A stretch of 64,000 nucleotides of DNA from Streptomyces sp. NBC_00461 (GCF_036013935.1 NZ_CP107902.1:62001-126000), one strand, 5' to 3'; positions 32,775 to 41,696 are shown, counted from the first letter of the stretch. Notes: generated from the letters alone by a model not told the origin. Numbers and translations are program-made.

Positions 32775-33065
32775 GTGGCATCTTTCGACCACGCCACCCC
32801 GGAGCGCTGCTCCGAGCTCGGCCGCGCTCTCACGGCCGCCGGCCTCACCTGGAGCGACAACGGCCGCCAGGACGCCCCGCAGTACCTCACCTACACCGTG
32901 ACCGACCCGCACGGCCGCACGTGGCGGATCAGTCCGGCCACCAACTTCCAGATCTCCACGTCGAATGCGGCGCAGATCTGGGAGGCCAGCTGTGGCGAAC
33001 TGGCGAGGACCACCCCGGTCCTGTCCGCCCGCAAGGTGGCCGAGCAGATCAAGACCGCCCCGTGA
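32775..33065 (+). CDS. Small conserved protein
   Basis: The 96-aa protein reads MASFDHATPERCSELGRALT, SDNGRQDAPQYLTYTVTDPH and GRTWRISPATNFQISTSNAA. GTG 32775 has GAGGAGA upstream. The mixed alpha/beta pattern and lack of hydrophobic segments suggest a cytosolic protein of unknown role. It overlaps the next gene by GTGA and is first in its transcription unit. Confidence 0.5.
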   Translation: MASFDHATPERCSELGRALTAAGLTWSDNGRQDAPQYLTYTVTDPHGRTWRISPATNFQISTSNAAQIWEASCGELARTTPVLSARKVAEQIKTAP

Positions 33066-33253
33066 GCCTGCCGCCGTTCAGCCCCGAGGACTTCGGCGAG
33101 AAGTGCGAGACCTGTGGGGCCGCGCCCGGGCAGCTCTGCCGCCCCTGGTGCGACACCGGATACACCGCCGACGACTACCGCGCAGACGCCCAGCGCCACG
33201 CCGACCGCCCCGATGACCAGCCCTCGCGCCGCAGGCGGAAGGAGAGCCCGTGA
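33062..33253 (+). CDS. Short Cys-rich (zinc-binding-like) protein
   Basis: The 63-aa frame from GTG 33062 reads MSLPPFSPEDFGEKCETCGA, then APGQLCRPWCDTGY and a basic C-terminus. The CxxC...CxxxC spacing resembles small zinc-finger proteins fused or adjacent to plasmid genes. It overlaps the preceding stop by four bases, and its stop (TGA 33251-33253) abuts the next start. Confidence 0.6.
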   Translation: MSLPPFSPEDFGEKCETCGAAPGQLCRPWCDTGYTADDYRADAQRHADRPDDQPSRRRRKESP

Positions 33254-34392
33254 TGGACCTGTCCACCCCCGCCGGTCTGGAGATCCTCGCCCGCGACGTC
33301 GCCGAGCAGCTCGGCGCGCACCGCACCGAGCAGGACGGCACCCCGGACCGGGTACGGATCATCTTCGCCGACGGCCGCACCCTCGAACTCGTCCCCAACC
33401 GCCCCCGGACCCGGATCACCATCACCGCGGTTCTGCCCGAGGAAGCCACCGCGCAGAACCTGGCGATCGAGCCCATCACGGTGACCGCCCTGCCCCGCCC
33501 GCGCCCCAGCGAGAACCAAGACAAGGCCACCGCCCGGCACACCGCCGACCACATCCGTCGACGCCTCATGCCGCAGCAGACCGCCGTTGCTTCGCGGCTG
33601 TCAGCCACCGTCAAGCGCGCCCGGACCGCCCTGTCCGCCCTCCCCACCCACCCCGAACAGCGGTGGGCCGTCTCCGACCTGCCCGTCCCCCACCCGCTCG
33701 GCCTGGACCGGACGTGCCACATCGCCTGGTGGCACACACCCTCCGGGGAGTCCCGCGCCGTCGCCCCGTTCCTCGCCGACCTCCTGCGCCGTGCCGGACT
33801 AGCGACGACGGAGCCGCACGGCAGCGCGCACGTGTTCTTCTCCGATCCGCCCGCCGAGCAGCCCGACGCACGGTTTCACGTCGCGCCAGCCTCCGCGTGC
33901 GACGGGTGGGATCTCGTGGACCAGTTCACCGGGGCAGTCGTGCGCACCTACGACGACGCCCAGTGGGCCCAGCGGATCGCCGAGAGCGCGAACAGCGAGG
34001 ACGAGGCCGCCCGGCGCGCCGCGACCCCGTCGCCTGATCTGCCCGGCCTGTCGGACGACCTGATCGAGGTGGAGCAAGTCCGCGCCCTGGCCGTCGAGTT
34101 GGCCATGGCCGGGCACATGCCGTACGGCCTGGTCGACGTCGACTACACACAGACGCCCGGATTCTTCATCTACCCCGGGCCGCAGCCCAGCGCGGTGCGC
34201 GTGGCGCGGCTGCTGGAGCCCTGGGGGGCGATCCGGCCCGGAGCCCGCTTCGAGGCGCCGGAGCGCGAGGTCGAGCGCTACGACAGGGAGCTGAGGGCCT
34301 ACGCGAGGCTCCTGAACGGCCCGGGCCGGACCGTGGCCGTCCAACTGGACGGCATCCAGGTGACCTTCAGCGCTCCACCGCCCAGGCCCTGA
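33250..34392 (+). CDS. Conserved hypothetical protein
   Basis: This 380-aa protein is of a type common on Streptomyces mobile DNA. Readable parts are MDLSTPAGLEILARDVAEQL, RVRIIFADGRTLELVPNRPR, PLGLDRTCHIAWWHTPSGES and VFFSDPPAEQPDARFHVAPA, the latter like a nucleic-acid- or peptide-binding beta domain. No catalytic signature is recognised. AAGGAG lies 5-8 bases upstream of GTG 33250 and ATG 33253, either of which may start it. It ends 12 bp before the second hairpin. Confidence 0.5.
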   Translation: MMDLSTPAGLEILARDVAEQLGAHRTEQDGTPDRVRIIFADGRTLELVPNRPRTRITITAVLPEEATAQNLAIEPITVTALPRPRPSENQDKATARHTADHIRRRLMPQQTAVASRLSATVKRARTALSALPTHPEQRWAVSDLPVPHPLGLDRTCHIAWWHTPSGESRAVAPFLADLLRRAGLATTEPHGSAHVFFSDPPAEQPDARFHVAPASACDGWDLVDQFTGAVVRTYDDAQWAQRIAESANSEDEAARRAATPSPDLPGLSDDLIEVEQVRALAVELAMAGHMPYGLVDVDYTQTPGFFIYPGPQPSAVRVARLLEPWGAIRPGARFEAPEREVERYDRELRAYARLLNGPGRTVAVQLDGIQVTFSAPPPRP

Positions 34393-34404
34393 TCTGCGGT
34401 TTCA

Positions 34405-34441
34405 GGGTGGGGCAACGCGGAGAAACGCAGTTGCCCCGCCC
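34405..34441 (+). terminator. Second hairpin terminator overlapping a promoter
   Basis: GGGTGGGGCAAC (34405-34416) pairs with GTTGCCCCGCCC (34430-34441) at 11 of 12 positions. TTGCCC at 34431 doubles as a -35 box, as at 32709. Confidence 0.6.
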
Positions 34442-34468
34442 TCTTTAATAGGTATTACGGAACTCGTT
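34431..34468 (+). promoter_or_regulatory. Promoter P2 of the shared type
   Basis: TTGCCC, a 16-bp spacer and TATTAC (34453-34458) are followed by GGAACTCGTT. It lies directly upstream of the gene at 34490. Confidence 0.55.
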
Positions 34469-34489
34469 AGCCATTCGGAGGGGATCTCT

Positions 34490-35389
34490 GTGGATCTGCA
34501 CCATGCCGCCGCGCTGCTCACCTCGCACGCTCAGCACGCCTTCACGCTCCAGCAGCAGGCCGGAGCCGCCCTCACCCAGGGCACGCAGCGCGACCCGCGG
34601 CGCCTGGCTCGTCTCGCCCATCAGGCCGAACGCGCCGTAGCGCTGGCCGCGTTGTGGGACGCAGTCCTGTGGGAGGCCCACGGCACCGACGCGCGCAGCC
34701 TCTTCCCGCTCGCCGACCCCGCACGCCTGGTCGCCGCCACGCGCACCCTGCGCACCCTCACCCGCGACGGGATCACCGGCGCCTACGACCTGACCTGCCA
34801 GGAGTTCAGCGACCGCACCCCCGAGCGCCCCGCCCGGCACTGGGCGGAAAGGCTCTTTCTCCTCCACACCAACATCGTCGACCACCTGCCCGGCGCACCG
34901 ACCGCCACCGCCGTCCTCGCCGAGCTGCACGCCCGCTTCACCGAGGCACCGGCCGGAACGGCAACCGCCCTGGACGTGGTCACCGCCCTGCGCGAGCGCC
35001 TCGATACCGGACCGGCGGCCGCCCGCGACATCCCCTGTGGCGCGGACGAGATCCTCATCCGCGCCCTCGAACTGGCCACCTTCCAGGGGTGCAGTCTCAC
35101 CAGCACCGGAGGCAACCGCACCGCCGTCGTCGTCCCCCTGGTCGGCGACTGGACGATCCGCATCGACGACCAGGGCTCCGCCAACCACCCGGAGGAGATC
35201 CACGGCACCGGCAAGGGCAGCGCGGGGTGGACCGCCCACCTGCACGACCCGGACGGGGACGCGACCGACGTGCTCCGCCACCCCTCCCCCGACACGGCGC
35301 ACGAGTGTCTCGCCGACAGCGCGGCATGCGTCCGTCAGCTGACGCAGTGGCGCGCCGAGAGCCAGGCCAAGGGCCCCGTCCAGAACTGA
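34490..35389 (+). CDS. Conserved hypothetical protein
   Basis: The 299-aa mainly helical protein begins MDLHHAAALLTSHAQHAFTL, then RLARLAHQAERAVALAALWD. The C-terminal 100 residues (GCSLTSTGGNRTAVVVPLVG, DWTIRIDDQGSANHPEEIHG) turn to beta structure. No family is recognised. GGAGGGG lies upstream of the start. It is first in a run of four same-strand genes expressed from P2. Confidence 0.5.
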   Translation: MDLHHAAALLTSHAQHAFTLQQQAGAALTQGTQRDPRRLARLAHQAERAVALAALWDAVLWEAHGTDARSLFPLADPARLVAATRTLRTLTRDGITGAYDLTCQEFSDRTPERPARHWAERLFLLHTNIVDHLPGAPTATAVLAELHARFTEAPAGTATALDVVTALRERLDTGPAAARDIPCGADEILIRALELATFQGCSLTSTGGNRTAVVVPLVGDWTIRIDDQGSANHPEEIHGTGKGSAGWTAHLHDPDGDATDVLRHPSPDTAHECLADSAACVRQLTQWRAESQAKGPVQN

Positions 35390-35451
35390 CCCCGCCCGGC
35401 CCACCACACCGAAGACAGCCCAACGGCCCTGCTCCCGAGAGGACTTCCGCC

Positions 35452-36219
35452 GTGTCCCCCTCAGCCGCCCCACTGGAGACAGCGGACCTGTCAGCGCTCG
35501 CCGACCGTCAGCAGACATGGTTCGCCACCGGGCGCGGTCCGGTATCCGTGCGCCGGTACGCCCGCTTCTCGGACTTCGTCCGGGCCGCCGTGTGCTCCGG
35601 CAACGGCCGCGACCGCGCCGCCCTGCTGACGCTGCACCCGCAGGCGTACCCGCTCGCGCCGGCCTGGCTGGCCGCCATCGCCGAGGCCGCGCCCGAGACA
35701 GCTGACCACCGCCGCCCGTCCGCCTCCATGGTCTCGGTCCGGCTGCTTGCACGGATGACGCCGGATCACCGCAACGGCATCCCCCGGAAGTCCGACGGCT
35801 CGGTCGGCTGGAGCGTGCCCGGCGCGTCCGCGCGCGCGTGGCCGGACGGCCGGATCGAGCTGCGCAGCGCCACCGGAACGCAGCTCGCCGGTCGGCTGGA
35901 GGGCTCCGAGTGGGATCACTTCAGGGTGGCCGCCGTGGCGGACGCAGGCCTGCGGCTGCTGTGCGCTCCCGAGGCCCGTCACCTGACCAGCACCGGGGAG
36001 CCGTCCGGCTGGTACCGGCCGTCCGACCGGGGCCAGATCGGAGGGGGCCGCGAGCGCAAGGGCGGTCAGGTGTACGACGGCGCGACCGTGGCGCGCTGTT
36101 CCTGCGGCTGGAGCGTGACCGTTCCGTCGCAGCTGGGCGCCCGCAGCGCGCCGAGCGCTGCCCCCGGCCCCGGCCCTGGCATGCCGTCCTTGCCCGCAAC
36201 TCCCGTGAAAGGAGCGTGA
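35452..36219 (+). CDS. Conserved hypothetical protein
   Basis: The 255-aa protein from GTG 35452 contains SALADRQQTWFATGRGPVSV, RRYARFSDFVRAAVCSGNGR and ARCSCGWSVTVPSQLG near the end. The CxC pair may bind metal. Spacing to both neighbours is short (6 bp downstream), so it is in the P2 operon. No function can be assigned. Confidence 0.45.
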   Translation: MSPSAAPLETADLSALADRQQTWFATGRGPVSVRRYARFSDFVRAAVCSGNGRDRAALLTLHPQAYPLAPAWLAAIAEAAPETADHRRPSASMVSVRLLARMTPDHRNGIPRKSDGSVGWSVPGASARAWPDGRIELRSATGTQLAGRLEGSEWDHFRVAAVADAGLRLLCAPEARHLTSTGEPSGWYRPSDRGQIGGGRERKGGQVYDGATVARCSCGWSVTVPSQLGARSAPSAAPGPGPGMPSLPATPVKGA

Positions 36220-36224
36220 CTTCC

Positions 36225-36845
36225 ATGAGCCGCGCGATCCCCGTGCGCTGCCTCGCCCGGCCGCTGGCCGGCGGGCTGGTCGTGCCGTGGGTCTCCCTGA
36301 TCCACAACGGGCACGCCGTATTCGGCAGCCTCGACGCCGACCGTGCCCGGCGCGCCTTCCTCCAGCGCCTGTGCCAGATCTGCTCCCAGCCCCTTGAAGA
36401 GCAGTTCTTCGTCATCGTCCGACCTGCCGACGAGCAGCAGGGCTACTCCCCCGAACCTGCGCTCCACCCGGAGTGCCAGCCGTACACCGCGGCGAACTGT
36501 CCGATGCTCAACGGCACCGCCGCCCACTACCGCTCCCGCCCGGTGCTCGCCTCCCATCCCGCGTCCCGTCCCTGCGCCGACCCGTCGTGCCGGTGCCCCG
36601 AGCTGACGCCGGACGAGGGGCACACCGCCCGCAGCGGACGGCCCGCCGACCGGTACGAGGCATGGTTGATCGCTGCCCGGCACTACCAGCTGGTGTTCCG
36701 CCCGGACTCGCCCGACATCCCGGTCGGGATCAGCCTGGACGTGCCCATCCTGCGCACGCGCGTCCTGCGTGAGGCCGTCCTGCCCGCCGACCACGCCGCC
36801 CTGCTCGACCTACTGCGCACCGCCCTGGGACTGGAGCAGCCCTAG
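36225..36845 (+). CDS. Conserved Cys-containing Streptomyces protein
   Basis: The 206-aa protein starts MSRAIPVRCLARPLAGGLVV and contains AFLQRLCQICSQPLEEQFFV, LHPECQPYTAANCPML and PCADPSCRCPELT. The CQIC and later Cys/His residues form a zinc-ribbon-like set. Homologues are frequent in Streptomyces accessory DNA and have been labelled 'cell envelope biogenesis protein OmpA' in databases, which nothing in this sequence supports. AAAGGAG precedes the ATG. Confidence 0.55.
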   Translation: MSRAIPVRCLARPLAGGLVVPWVSLIHNGHAVFGSLDADRARRAFLQRLCQICSQPLEEQFFVIVRPADEQQGYSPEPALHPECQPYTAANCPMLNGTAAHYRSRPVLASHPASRPCADPSCRCPELTPDEGHTARSGRPADRYEAWLIAARHYQLVFRPDSPDIPVGISLDVPILRTRVLREAVLPADHAALLDLLRTALGLEQP

Positions 36846-36909
36846 CCCGTACGTCCCGGGCCTAGCCCGGTACGCCGCCCCCATCTGCGTGACCCCGAAG
36901 GGGAGTTGC

Positions 36910-37555
36910 ATGCCCACCGCGTACCCCGTGACCCTGCCGCCCGTTCCCGACGACCCGGAGACCGCCTGGCACGCCCAGCGCGTCAGCGACGCCCGGCCGC
37001 GACAACCTCCCGGACCAGGGCTACTCGCTGTACGCCGAGACCGTCAGAGGCAGGGGCCGCCCACGGATCGTGCCGCTCGCCTTCCAGTTCCCCGACGCCG
37101 TCGACTGTGAGCGCGCCAACCGTGGCGCCGTCTTCCACGCCGGAATTCACGGCGGCCTGCCCTATCTGGAGGTCGACGGCGTCCTGGTCTTCGCCTACCT
37201 CGACCCCCAGGTCGGCGCCGTCCGGGTGTCCGTCCACCTCGACAGCGCCCCGGACCATCTCGTGAGGCCCGATGACACGGTGCCGCTGAGGGTCAAGGTC
37301 GAGGACACGATCGTGCTCGATGACAGCAACGCCGAAGGAGCACCCAGGCCGCCGCTGCTGGACGCGCTGCTGAGCGCGGCCGACGCCGTACGGATACAGA
37401 AGGAGCCCATCCTCGCCGCGGCTCTCGCCGCCGGCCTCCTCTGGCGCTGCCCAGCCTGCCAGTGGGACAACCCGGCTGCCGCGACCTGCTGTGAGGGGCC
37501 CGGGCCCTGCCGAACCCCCCAGCCTGCCGCAGGGGTTGAGGCGGAACGCAAGTAG
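36910..37555 (+). pseudogene. Conserved hypothetical gene with one frameshift
   Basis: From ATG 36910 (AAGGGGAG upstream) the reading MPTAYPVTLPPVPDDPETAW runs to QRVSDARP. Near 37003 one base seems lost, and the protein continues in another frame as RDNLPDQGYSLYAETVRGRG, AFQFPDAVDCERANRGAVFH and LLWRCPACQWDNPAAATCC, with a C-terminal CxxC...C zinc ribbon. The joined protein would be about 215 aa. The rest is well conserved in style, so a sequencing error is as likely as real inactivation. Confidence 0.55.
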
Positions 37556-37607
37556 GCCCCGGCCGGCCTCTATGGGGCGGGTGCCTCCCTGTCGAGGAAA
37601 AAGGGGA

Positions 37608-37645
37608 TGACACTCCATCGCAATATAGGTATTATGGAACTTGAC
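37608..37645 (+). promoter_or_regulatory. Promoter P3 of the shared type
   Basis: TGACAC, a 16-bp spacer and TATTAT (37630-37635) are followed by GGAACTTGAC. It drives the ssb gene and those behind it. Confidence 0.5.
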
Positions 37646-37697
37646 CGGATGGCTCCCGGGCACCGCCAGACCGTTCGTCGCATCGAGGAGTACCTCC

Positions 37698-38222
37698 ATG
37701 AGCGGAGAGACCACCGCCGTCATCCGCGGCCGCGTATACGGGACCGTGCAGCTGCGCCACACCGAACGCGGCACGCCCGCCGCCCGGTTCACCGTGATGC
37801 AGGTCCCGCGCGAGTACGACCGCGCCCGCGGGCAGTGGCGCGACGGCGAGCCGGTCCCGGTCATCTGCACCGTCACCGGGCCGCTCGCCCGGCACGCTGC
37901 CGAGTGCCTCACCGACGCCGTGCACGTGATCGCCACCGGGAACCTGGCCCTGCGCGCGGGCCTCCACCTCGACTCGGCCCAGGTCGGCGTGGACCTCGCC
38001 CACCACGTCGCCTACATCGACGACACCCTGCCCGCCGTCCTCGCCGGACGTGCGCCCGCCCCGGCACCGTGTGCTGCCGCGGCCCCCGAGCCCGCGCCCC
38101 GCGCCGAAGGCCGCCAGGCCGCAACTCCCGCCGCCGCACCGGCCGACTGGTGGCAGTCGCCGCCGCGCCGCTCCTGGGACGCGGTGACCGCGCCCAGCCG
38201 CACCGGCCGCCCCACCACTTGA
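37698..38222 (+). CDS. ssb: Single-stranded DNA-binding protein, plasmid type
   Basis: The 174-aa protein starts MSGETTAVIRGRVYGTVQLR (GAGGAG seven bases before ATG 37698). The OB-fold continues as TPAARFTVMQVPREYDRARG, VICTVTGPLARHAAECLTDA and VHVIATGNLALRAGLHLDSA. The tail is Pro/Ala-rich and ends TGRPTT, without the acidic DDDxPF tip by which housekeeping SSBs recruit partners. It presumably coats single-stranded DNA during transfer or replication. A DprA-like gene follows at once, a natural pairing because DprA acts on SSB-coated DNA. Confidence 0.85.
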   Translation: MSGETTAVIRGRVYGTVQLRHTERGTPAARFTVMQVPREYDRARGQWRDGEPVPVICTVTGPLARHAAECLTDAVHVIATGNLALRAGLHLDSAQVGVDLAHHVAYIDDTLPAVLAGRAPAPAPCAAAAPEPAPRAEGRQAATPAAAPADWWQSPPRRSWDAVTAPSRTGRPTT

Positions 38223-39054
38223 TCCCGCCGAGCGCGCCGCCCGCGCCGCGCTCGCCGCGCACTTCTCCCCCCACCAGGTCGCTGCCCATCTCGCCCATCA
38301 CCCCGCCAAGGAGATCTGGCAGTACGGCGTCGACCACGACGCCAGCGGCCGCCTGGCCCAGTACAAGCCGCGCGAGGAACTCGCCAGCGCCCAGCTGAGG
38401 TGCCAGTTCGTCATCCCGTCGGATGACGCGTGGCCCGCCGCCCTGGCCGACCTCGGCCCCGACTGCCCGCTCGGTCTGTGGGTGCGCGGTCACGAGCAGC
38501 TGTCTCGGCTGACCGCCCGGGCAGTGGCCGTGACCGGCAACCGGGCCGCCACCGCCGAGGCCCTCACGCGCGCGAAGGCCTTCGCCACCGCCGTCGCCGA
38601 GGCCGGGCACACGGTCACCGCCACCCTCGCCTACGGCGTCGACGCCACCGCCCACCGGGCCGCCGCCCAGTCCGGGCGCGCGACGCTCGCCGTCCTGCCC
38701 CGCGGCCTGGACCGCGCCCACCCGCACGACCACGCCCAGCTGCTGAGCTCCATCCCCGCCAGCGGCGGCGCGGTGGCCAGCCTGTTCCCGCCCGGCACCC
38801 CGGCCAGCGGAGCAACGCTCCGGGCCAGCGCCGCCCTGCTCGCCGCGCTCGTGCGGGCAGTGGTCCTCGTCGAGGCCCTGGACCACTCCGAGGCTGCGAT
38901 GCACACCGCCGAGGTCGCCGCCGGCCTGAACCGGCCCGTGCTCGTCCCGCCCCCGACCGGCGACGTGCGCGCCGACGGCAACGTCCGTCTGCTCGCCGAG
39001 CAGCGCGCCGTCCTGGTCCCCGATCCCGCGCACGCGCTCGCCGCCCTGCGCTGA
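38221..39054 (+). CDS. DprA/Smf-like DNA-processing protein
   Basis: The frame reads ALAAHFSPHQVAAHLA (helical N-domain), LRCQFVIPSDDAWPAALADL, GPDCPLGLWVRG, then the Rossmann-like DprA core: VAVTGNRAATAEALTRAKAF, TATLAYGVDATAHRAAAQSG, LAVLPRGLDRAHPHDHAQLL, GGAVASLFPPGT and VRAVVLVEALDHSEAAMHTA. DprA loads RecA-type recombinases on single-stranded DNA. No ATG, GTG or TTG occurs in frame between the TGA at 38185 and GTG 38482, although homology starts near 38240. The start is therefore non-canonical or the 5' end has a frame error. It abuts ssb. Confidence 0.75.
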   Translation, partial: DPAERAARAALAAHFSPHQVAAHLAHHPAKEIWQYGVDHDASGRLAQYKPREELASAQLRCQFVIPSDDAWPAALADLGPDCPLGLWVRGHEQLSRLTARAVAVTGNRAATAEALTRAKAFATAVAEAGHTVTATLAYGVDATAHRAAAQSGRATLAVLPRGLDRAHPHDHAQLLSSIPASGGAVASLFPPGTPASGATLRASAALLAALVRAVVLVEALDHSEAAMHTAEVAAGLNRPVLVPPPTGDVRADGNVRLLAEQRAVLVPDPAHALAALR

Positions 39055-39122
39055 CCTGCCCAACCGCCCTGCCGTGCCCGGCCGTTCGGCCGGGCACGGG
39101 CCCGGAAGGAGTGACGGAGGCC

Positions 39123-40346
39123 ATGCCTCGCACCGCGTACACGCTGTCGCTGCCCGGCCTGAGCAGCGCCGACGACCTGGACACCGTCATCAACTGGGGC
39201 CTGGGAGCCGACTCCACCGCCTACCTCGCGCGGATGCTCACCGACCCCGACGCCCACGGCATCGATCTGGAGCGCACCGCCGTCCTGTACATGGCCACCG
39301 GCAGCGAGTGGCCCGAAACCCGGCTCCTGGTCGAGGAGTTCATGCTCCCGCTGCTGCGCGAGCACGGTGTACGCCTCGTCCAGCTGGCCCGCAACGGGCA
39401 CCTGAAGTCCGACGGCTTCACGGTCCTGGACGACTCCCGCCACCCCGAGCAGCTCTTCACCCGGGGACCGTGGACGCTGTGGGACGACCTGGAGTCCGTC
39501 GGCACGGTGCCCCAGCAGGCCGGCACCCGCAAGTGCAGTCTGTGGGCGAAGGGCGACGTCGGTGACTGGTGGCTCGCCCGCGTCTTCGGCGGTCACCGCC
39601 CGTTCCGCCAAGTTATGGGCTTCAACGCCGATGAAGCCGGGCGCTGCCTCCGTGACGAGACCGCCTCGAAGCTCTCCGGCCGGACCGGGGTGTATCCGCT
39701 CATCGAGTGGGGCTGGGGCCGCCAGCAGGTGGAGGACTACCTCCTGAGGCGGTTCAAGGTGCACTGGCCCAAGAGCTACTGCACGTTCTGCTGCTTCCCC
39801 GTCTCCATGGGCGCCCTGCCCGCCCACCTTGAGCGCATGCGCACGCACCCGGACATCGCGGGCGAGGTGCTGCGCTTGGAGTACACGGCGATGAGCCTCA
39901 ACCCGAACGCGAAGCTCTACGGCCGCAAGACCCTCCTGGAGATGTTCGACCCCTCCCAGCCGCGGGACCGGGCCTGCCTGGAGGCCTTCGAGCGTGAGCT
40001 CGACATGCCGTGGGCGCTGTACCACGTGCGCCGCCTGTTCCTCCTGTCTGACGCCGGCGAACGGCGCCCAGTGAAGCGATCCACCGAGCGCGTCGACATC
40101 GGACGCCCCGAGCAGCTGGCACAGCGGCTGGTCACCGTGGGCGGACGTCACGGCATCGCCGTCGAACGCGACCCGCAGTACGGGCGCGCCCGTTCCTGGA
40201 CCCGCCCCCGCACGAAGGCATGGCCGATGGCCGAGGAACTCTTCGCGACCGCCCCGGCCCGCGTGATCAACAAACAGGACCCGAACTTCGAGCCGGCGTG
40301 GAACGCCCTGATCTCCGGCTCCACCGCACAGCTCCCTCTCGCCTGA
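39123..40346 (+). CDS. PP-loop ATP pyrophosphatase (PAPS-reductase-like) 1
   Basis: The 407-aa protein has a modified PP-loop, INWGLGADSTAYLA (residues 23-36), where the usual form is SGGxDS. It continues VLYMATGSEWPETRLLVEEF, TRKCSLWAKGD and KSYCTFCCFPVSM (Cys near 219, 222, 223), a possible iron-sulphur or zinc site. Such proteins adenylate a substrate using ATP; relatives include PAPS reductase, ThiI and DndC, and others act in nucleic-acid modification. The next gene encodes a TGT-like fold, and another PP-loop gene lies two genes on, so a base-modification pathway is a reasonable inference. Confidence 0.65.
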   Translation: MPRTAYTLSLPGLSSADDLDTVINWGLGADSTAYLARMLTDPDAHGIDLERTAVLYMATGSEWPETRLLVEEFMLPLLREHGVRLVQLARNGHLKSDGFTVLDDSRHPEQLFTRGPWTLWDDLESVGTVPQQAGTRKCSLWAKGDVGDWWLARVFGGHRPFRQVMGFNADEAGRCLRDETASKLSGRTGVYPLIEWGWGRQQVEDYLLRRFKVHWPKSYCTFCCFPVSMGALPAHLERMRTHPDIAGEVLRLEYTAMSLNPNAKLYGRKTLLEMFDPSQPRDRACLEAFERELDMPWALYHVRRLFLLSDAGERRPVKRSTERVDIGRPEQLAQRLVTVGGRHGIAVERDPQYGRARSWTRPRTKAWPMAEELFATAPARVINKQDPNFEPAWNALISGSTAQLPLA

Positions 40347-40426
40347 CCATCCCGCCCCTCTCCCGGAAGGACCTGTCGTGTGCGCTCACCTGGCATTACT
40401 CCCCGATCCGTCTCGCCTTCTGCGCC

Positions 40427-41059
40427 GTGCTGTACCTGGCCACGCCGTCCGGGGATGACGCACGGGCCGCCATGCGGGCCGGACTGCTGGCCTGCATGAC
40501 GACCCCGGCCCAGGGCAACGTGATCCCGCCCGGCTGCCTGTACGCCTGCGACAATGGCAAGTTCGGCAAGGGCTGGCCCGGCGCCGAGGCCTGGTTCACC
40601 TGGCTCAAGGCGACCCTCGACCGCTACGGCCCGGACCGCTGCCTGTGGGCCGTCGCCCCCGACGTCCCGATGGACGCCGCGGCGACCCTGCCCGAGTCGC
40701 TGCCCTGGCTTGAGCCGATCCGCTCCCTGGGCATCCCGGCGGCCTTCGCCGCCCAGGACGGCAGCGAACACGGCCTCATCCCCTGGGACTTGATCGACGT
40801 GCTGTTCCTCGCGGGCTCCACCGAGTGGAAGACCTCACCGGCCGCCCACCGCCTCGCGCTTGAGGCCCGCGAGCGGGGCCTGGCCGTCCACATGGGCCGC
40901 GTCAACTCCCGCCGGCGGCTGCGCATCGCACAGGCCTTCGGCTGCACCAGCGCCGACGGCACCTATCTCGCCTTCGGCCCCGACACCAACCTCCCCCGCC
41001 TCCTCGCCTGGATGAAGGAACTCCACACCACCCCAACCCTGTTCGGAGACGACGCATGA
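40427..41059 (+). CDS. TGT/DpdA-like TIM-barrel protein
   Basis: From GTG 40427 the 210-aa protein reads VLYLATPSGDDARAAMRAGL, CLYACDNGKFGKGWPGAEAW, LWAVAPDVPMDAAATLPESL, IPAAFAAQDGSEHG, LFLAGSTEWKTSPAAH, VHMGRVNSRRRLRIAQAFGC and SADGTYLAFGPDTNL. These strand ends and Asp residues resemble phage and genomic-island DpdA, a tRNA-guanine transglycosylase relative that inserts 7-deazaguanines into DNA. The start is uncertain: GTG 40378 has GGAAGG at good spacing but lies in another frame, so a frame error near 40400 is possible. Stop and next start overlap (ATGA). No queuosine-precursor genes are in the window. Confidence 0.6.
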   Translation: MLYLATPSGDDARAAMRAGLLACMTTPAQGNVIPPGCLYACDNGKFGKGWPGAEAWFTWLKATLDRYGPDRCLWAVAPDVPMDAAATLPESLPWLEPIRSLGIPAAFAAQDGSEHGLIPWDLIDVLFLAGSTEWKTSPAAHRLALEARERGLAVHMGRVNSRRRLRIAQAFGCTSADGTYLAFGPDTNLPRLLAWMKELHTTPTLFGDDA

Positions 41060-41595
41060 CGACGACCTGGCTGCGCTACGTGGGCGCATCGATCATGGGC
41101 ATCCTCGACCCCGTCCCCTCCACCGTGGCCTCCCCCATGGCCAAGGAGGAAGGCGCCTGGGTCCGCACGAACGCCTGGACCAAGGCACTGCGCAAGATCG
41201 ACGACGCCTACCCTCACGGCTTCCACCGGTGGTGCTCGTGCGAGGCCGGCACCTGCCACCCCTGCCGCACCGGACACCACGACCAGTGCATCAGCCGCAA
41301 CGGCCCCCGCGTCGACGACGCCGCCGGCACCATCACCGACCGGCGCGGCTTCGTCGTCGCCGTGATCCGCTACGGCCCCGGCCAGCGGCCCTGTCGCTGG
41401 ATCTGCCCCTGCACGCACGCGCCCGACGGCGAAGCCGAGGAGGCCGCCGTTCACGCCCCCGAGGTACAGCCGTCCGCCCGGCGGTCGGAGACCCGCTGCT
41501 CGACGTCCGTGCCCGCACCCGCGCCGGACGGGCAGATGTCCCTCTTCGCCAGCACCGGTCTGCCGGAGGAGGCCACCGGCGGTGAAACGCCGTGA
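41056..41595 (+). CDS. DUF6248-like Cys-rich protein
   Basis: The 179-aa protein contains ILDPVPSTVASPMAKEEGAW, VRTNAWTKALRKIDDAYPHG, FHRWCSCEAGTCHPCRTGHH and RPCRWICPCTH. The HRWCSCE..C..C..G.HD pattern is that of DUF6248 proteins of Streptomyces mobile elements, probably zinc-binding. The C-terminus is disordered. It overlaps the TGT-like gene by ATGA and the following PP-loop frame by a few bases, so the three are co-translated. Confidence 0.55.
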   Translation: MTTTWLRYVGASIMGILDPVPSTVASPMAKEEGAWVRTNAWTKALRKIDDAYPHGFHRWCSCEAGTCHPCRTGHHDQCISRNGPRVDDAAGTITDRRGFVVAVIRYGPGQRPCRWICPCTHAPDGEAEEAAVHAPEVQPSARRSETRCSTSVPAPAPDGQMSLFASTGLPEEATGGETP

Positions 41596-41696
41596 CGCTC
41601 CCGGTCCAGCCCGACCCCGAACCATCGCCCCCCTGCACACCCGCGGCACCGTCCGCCCTGAGTTCCCCGTCCGCTGCTCGTCTCACTGGAGTTGAC

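Noticed and set aside
38430..40346. Single 638-aa ORF spanning the dprA-like and PP-loop genes
   Set aside because: Its first third is the wrong frame of the DprA-like gene; only the part from 39123 is real.
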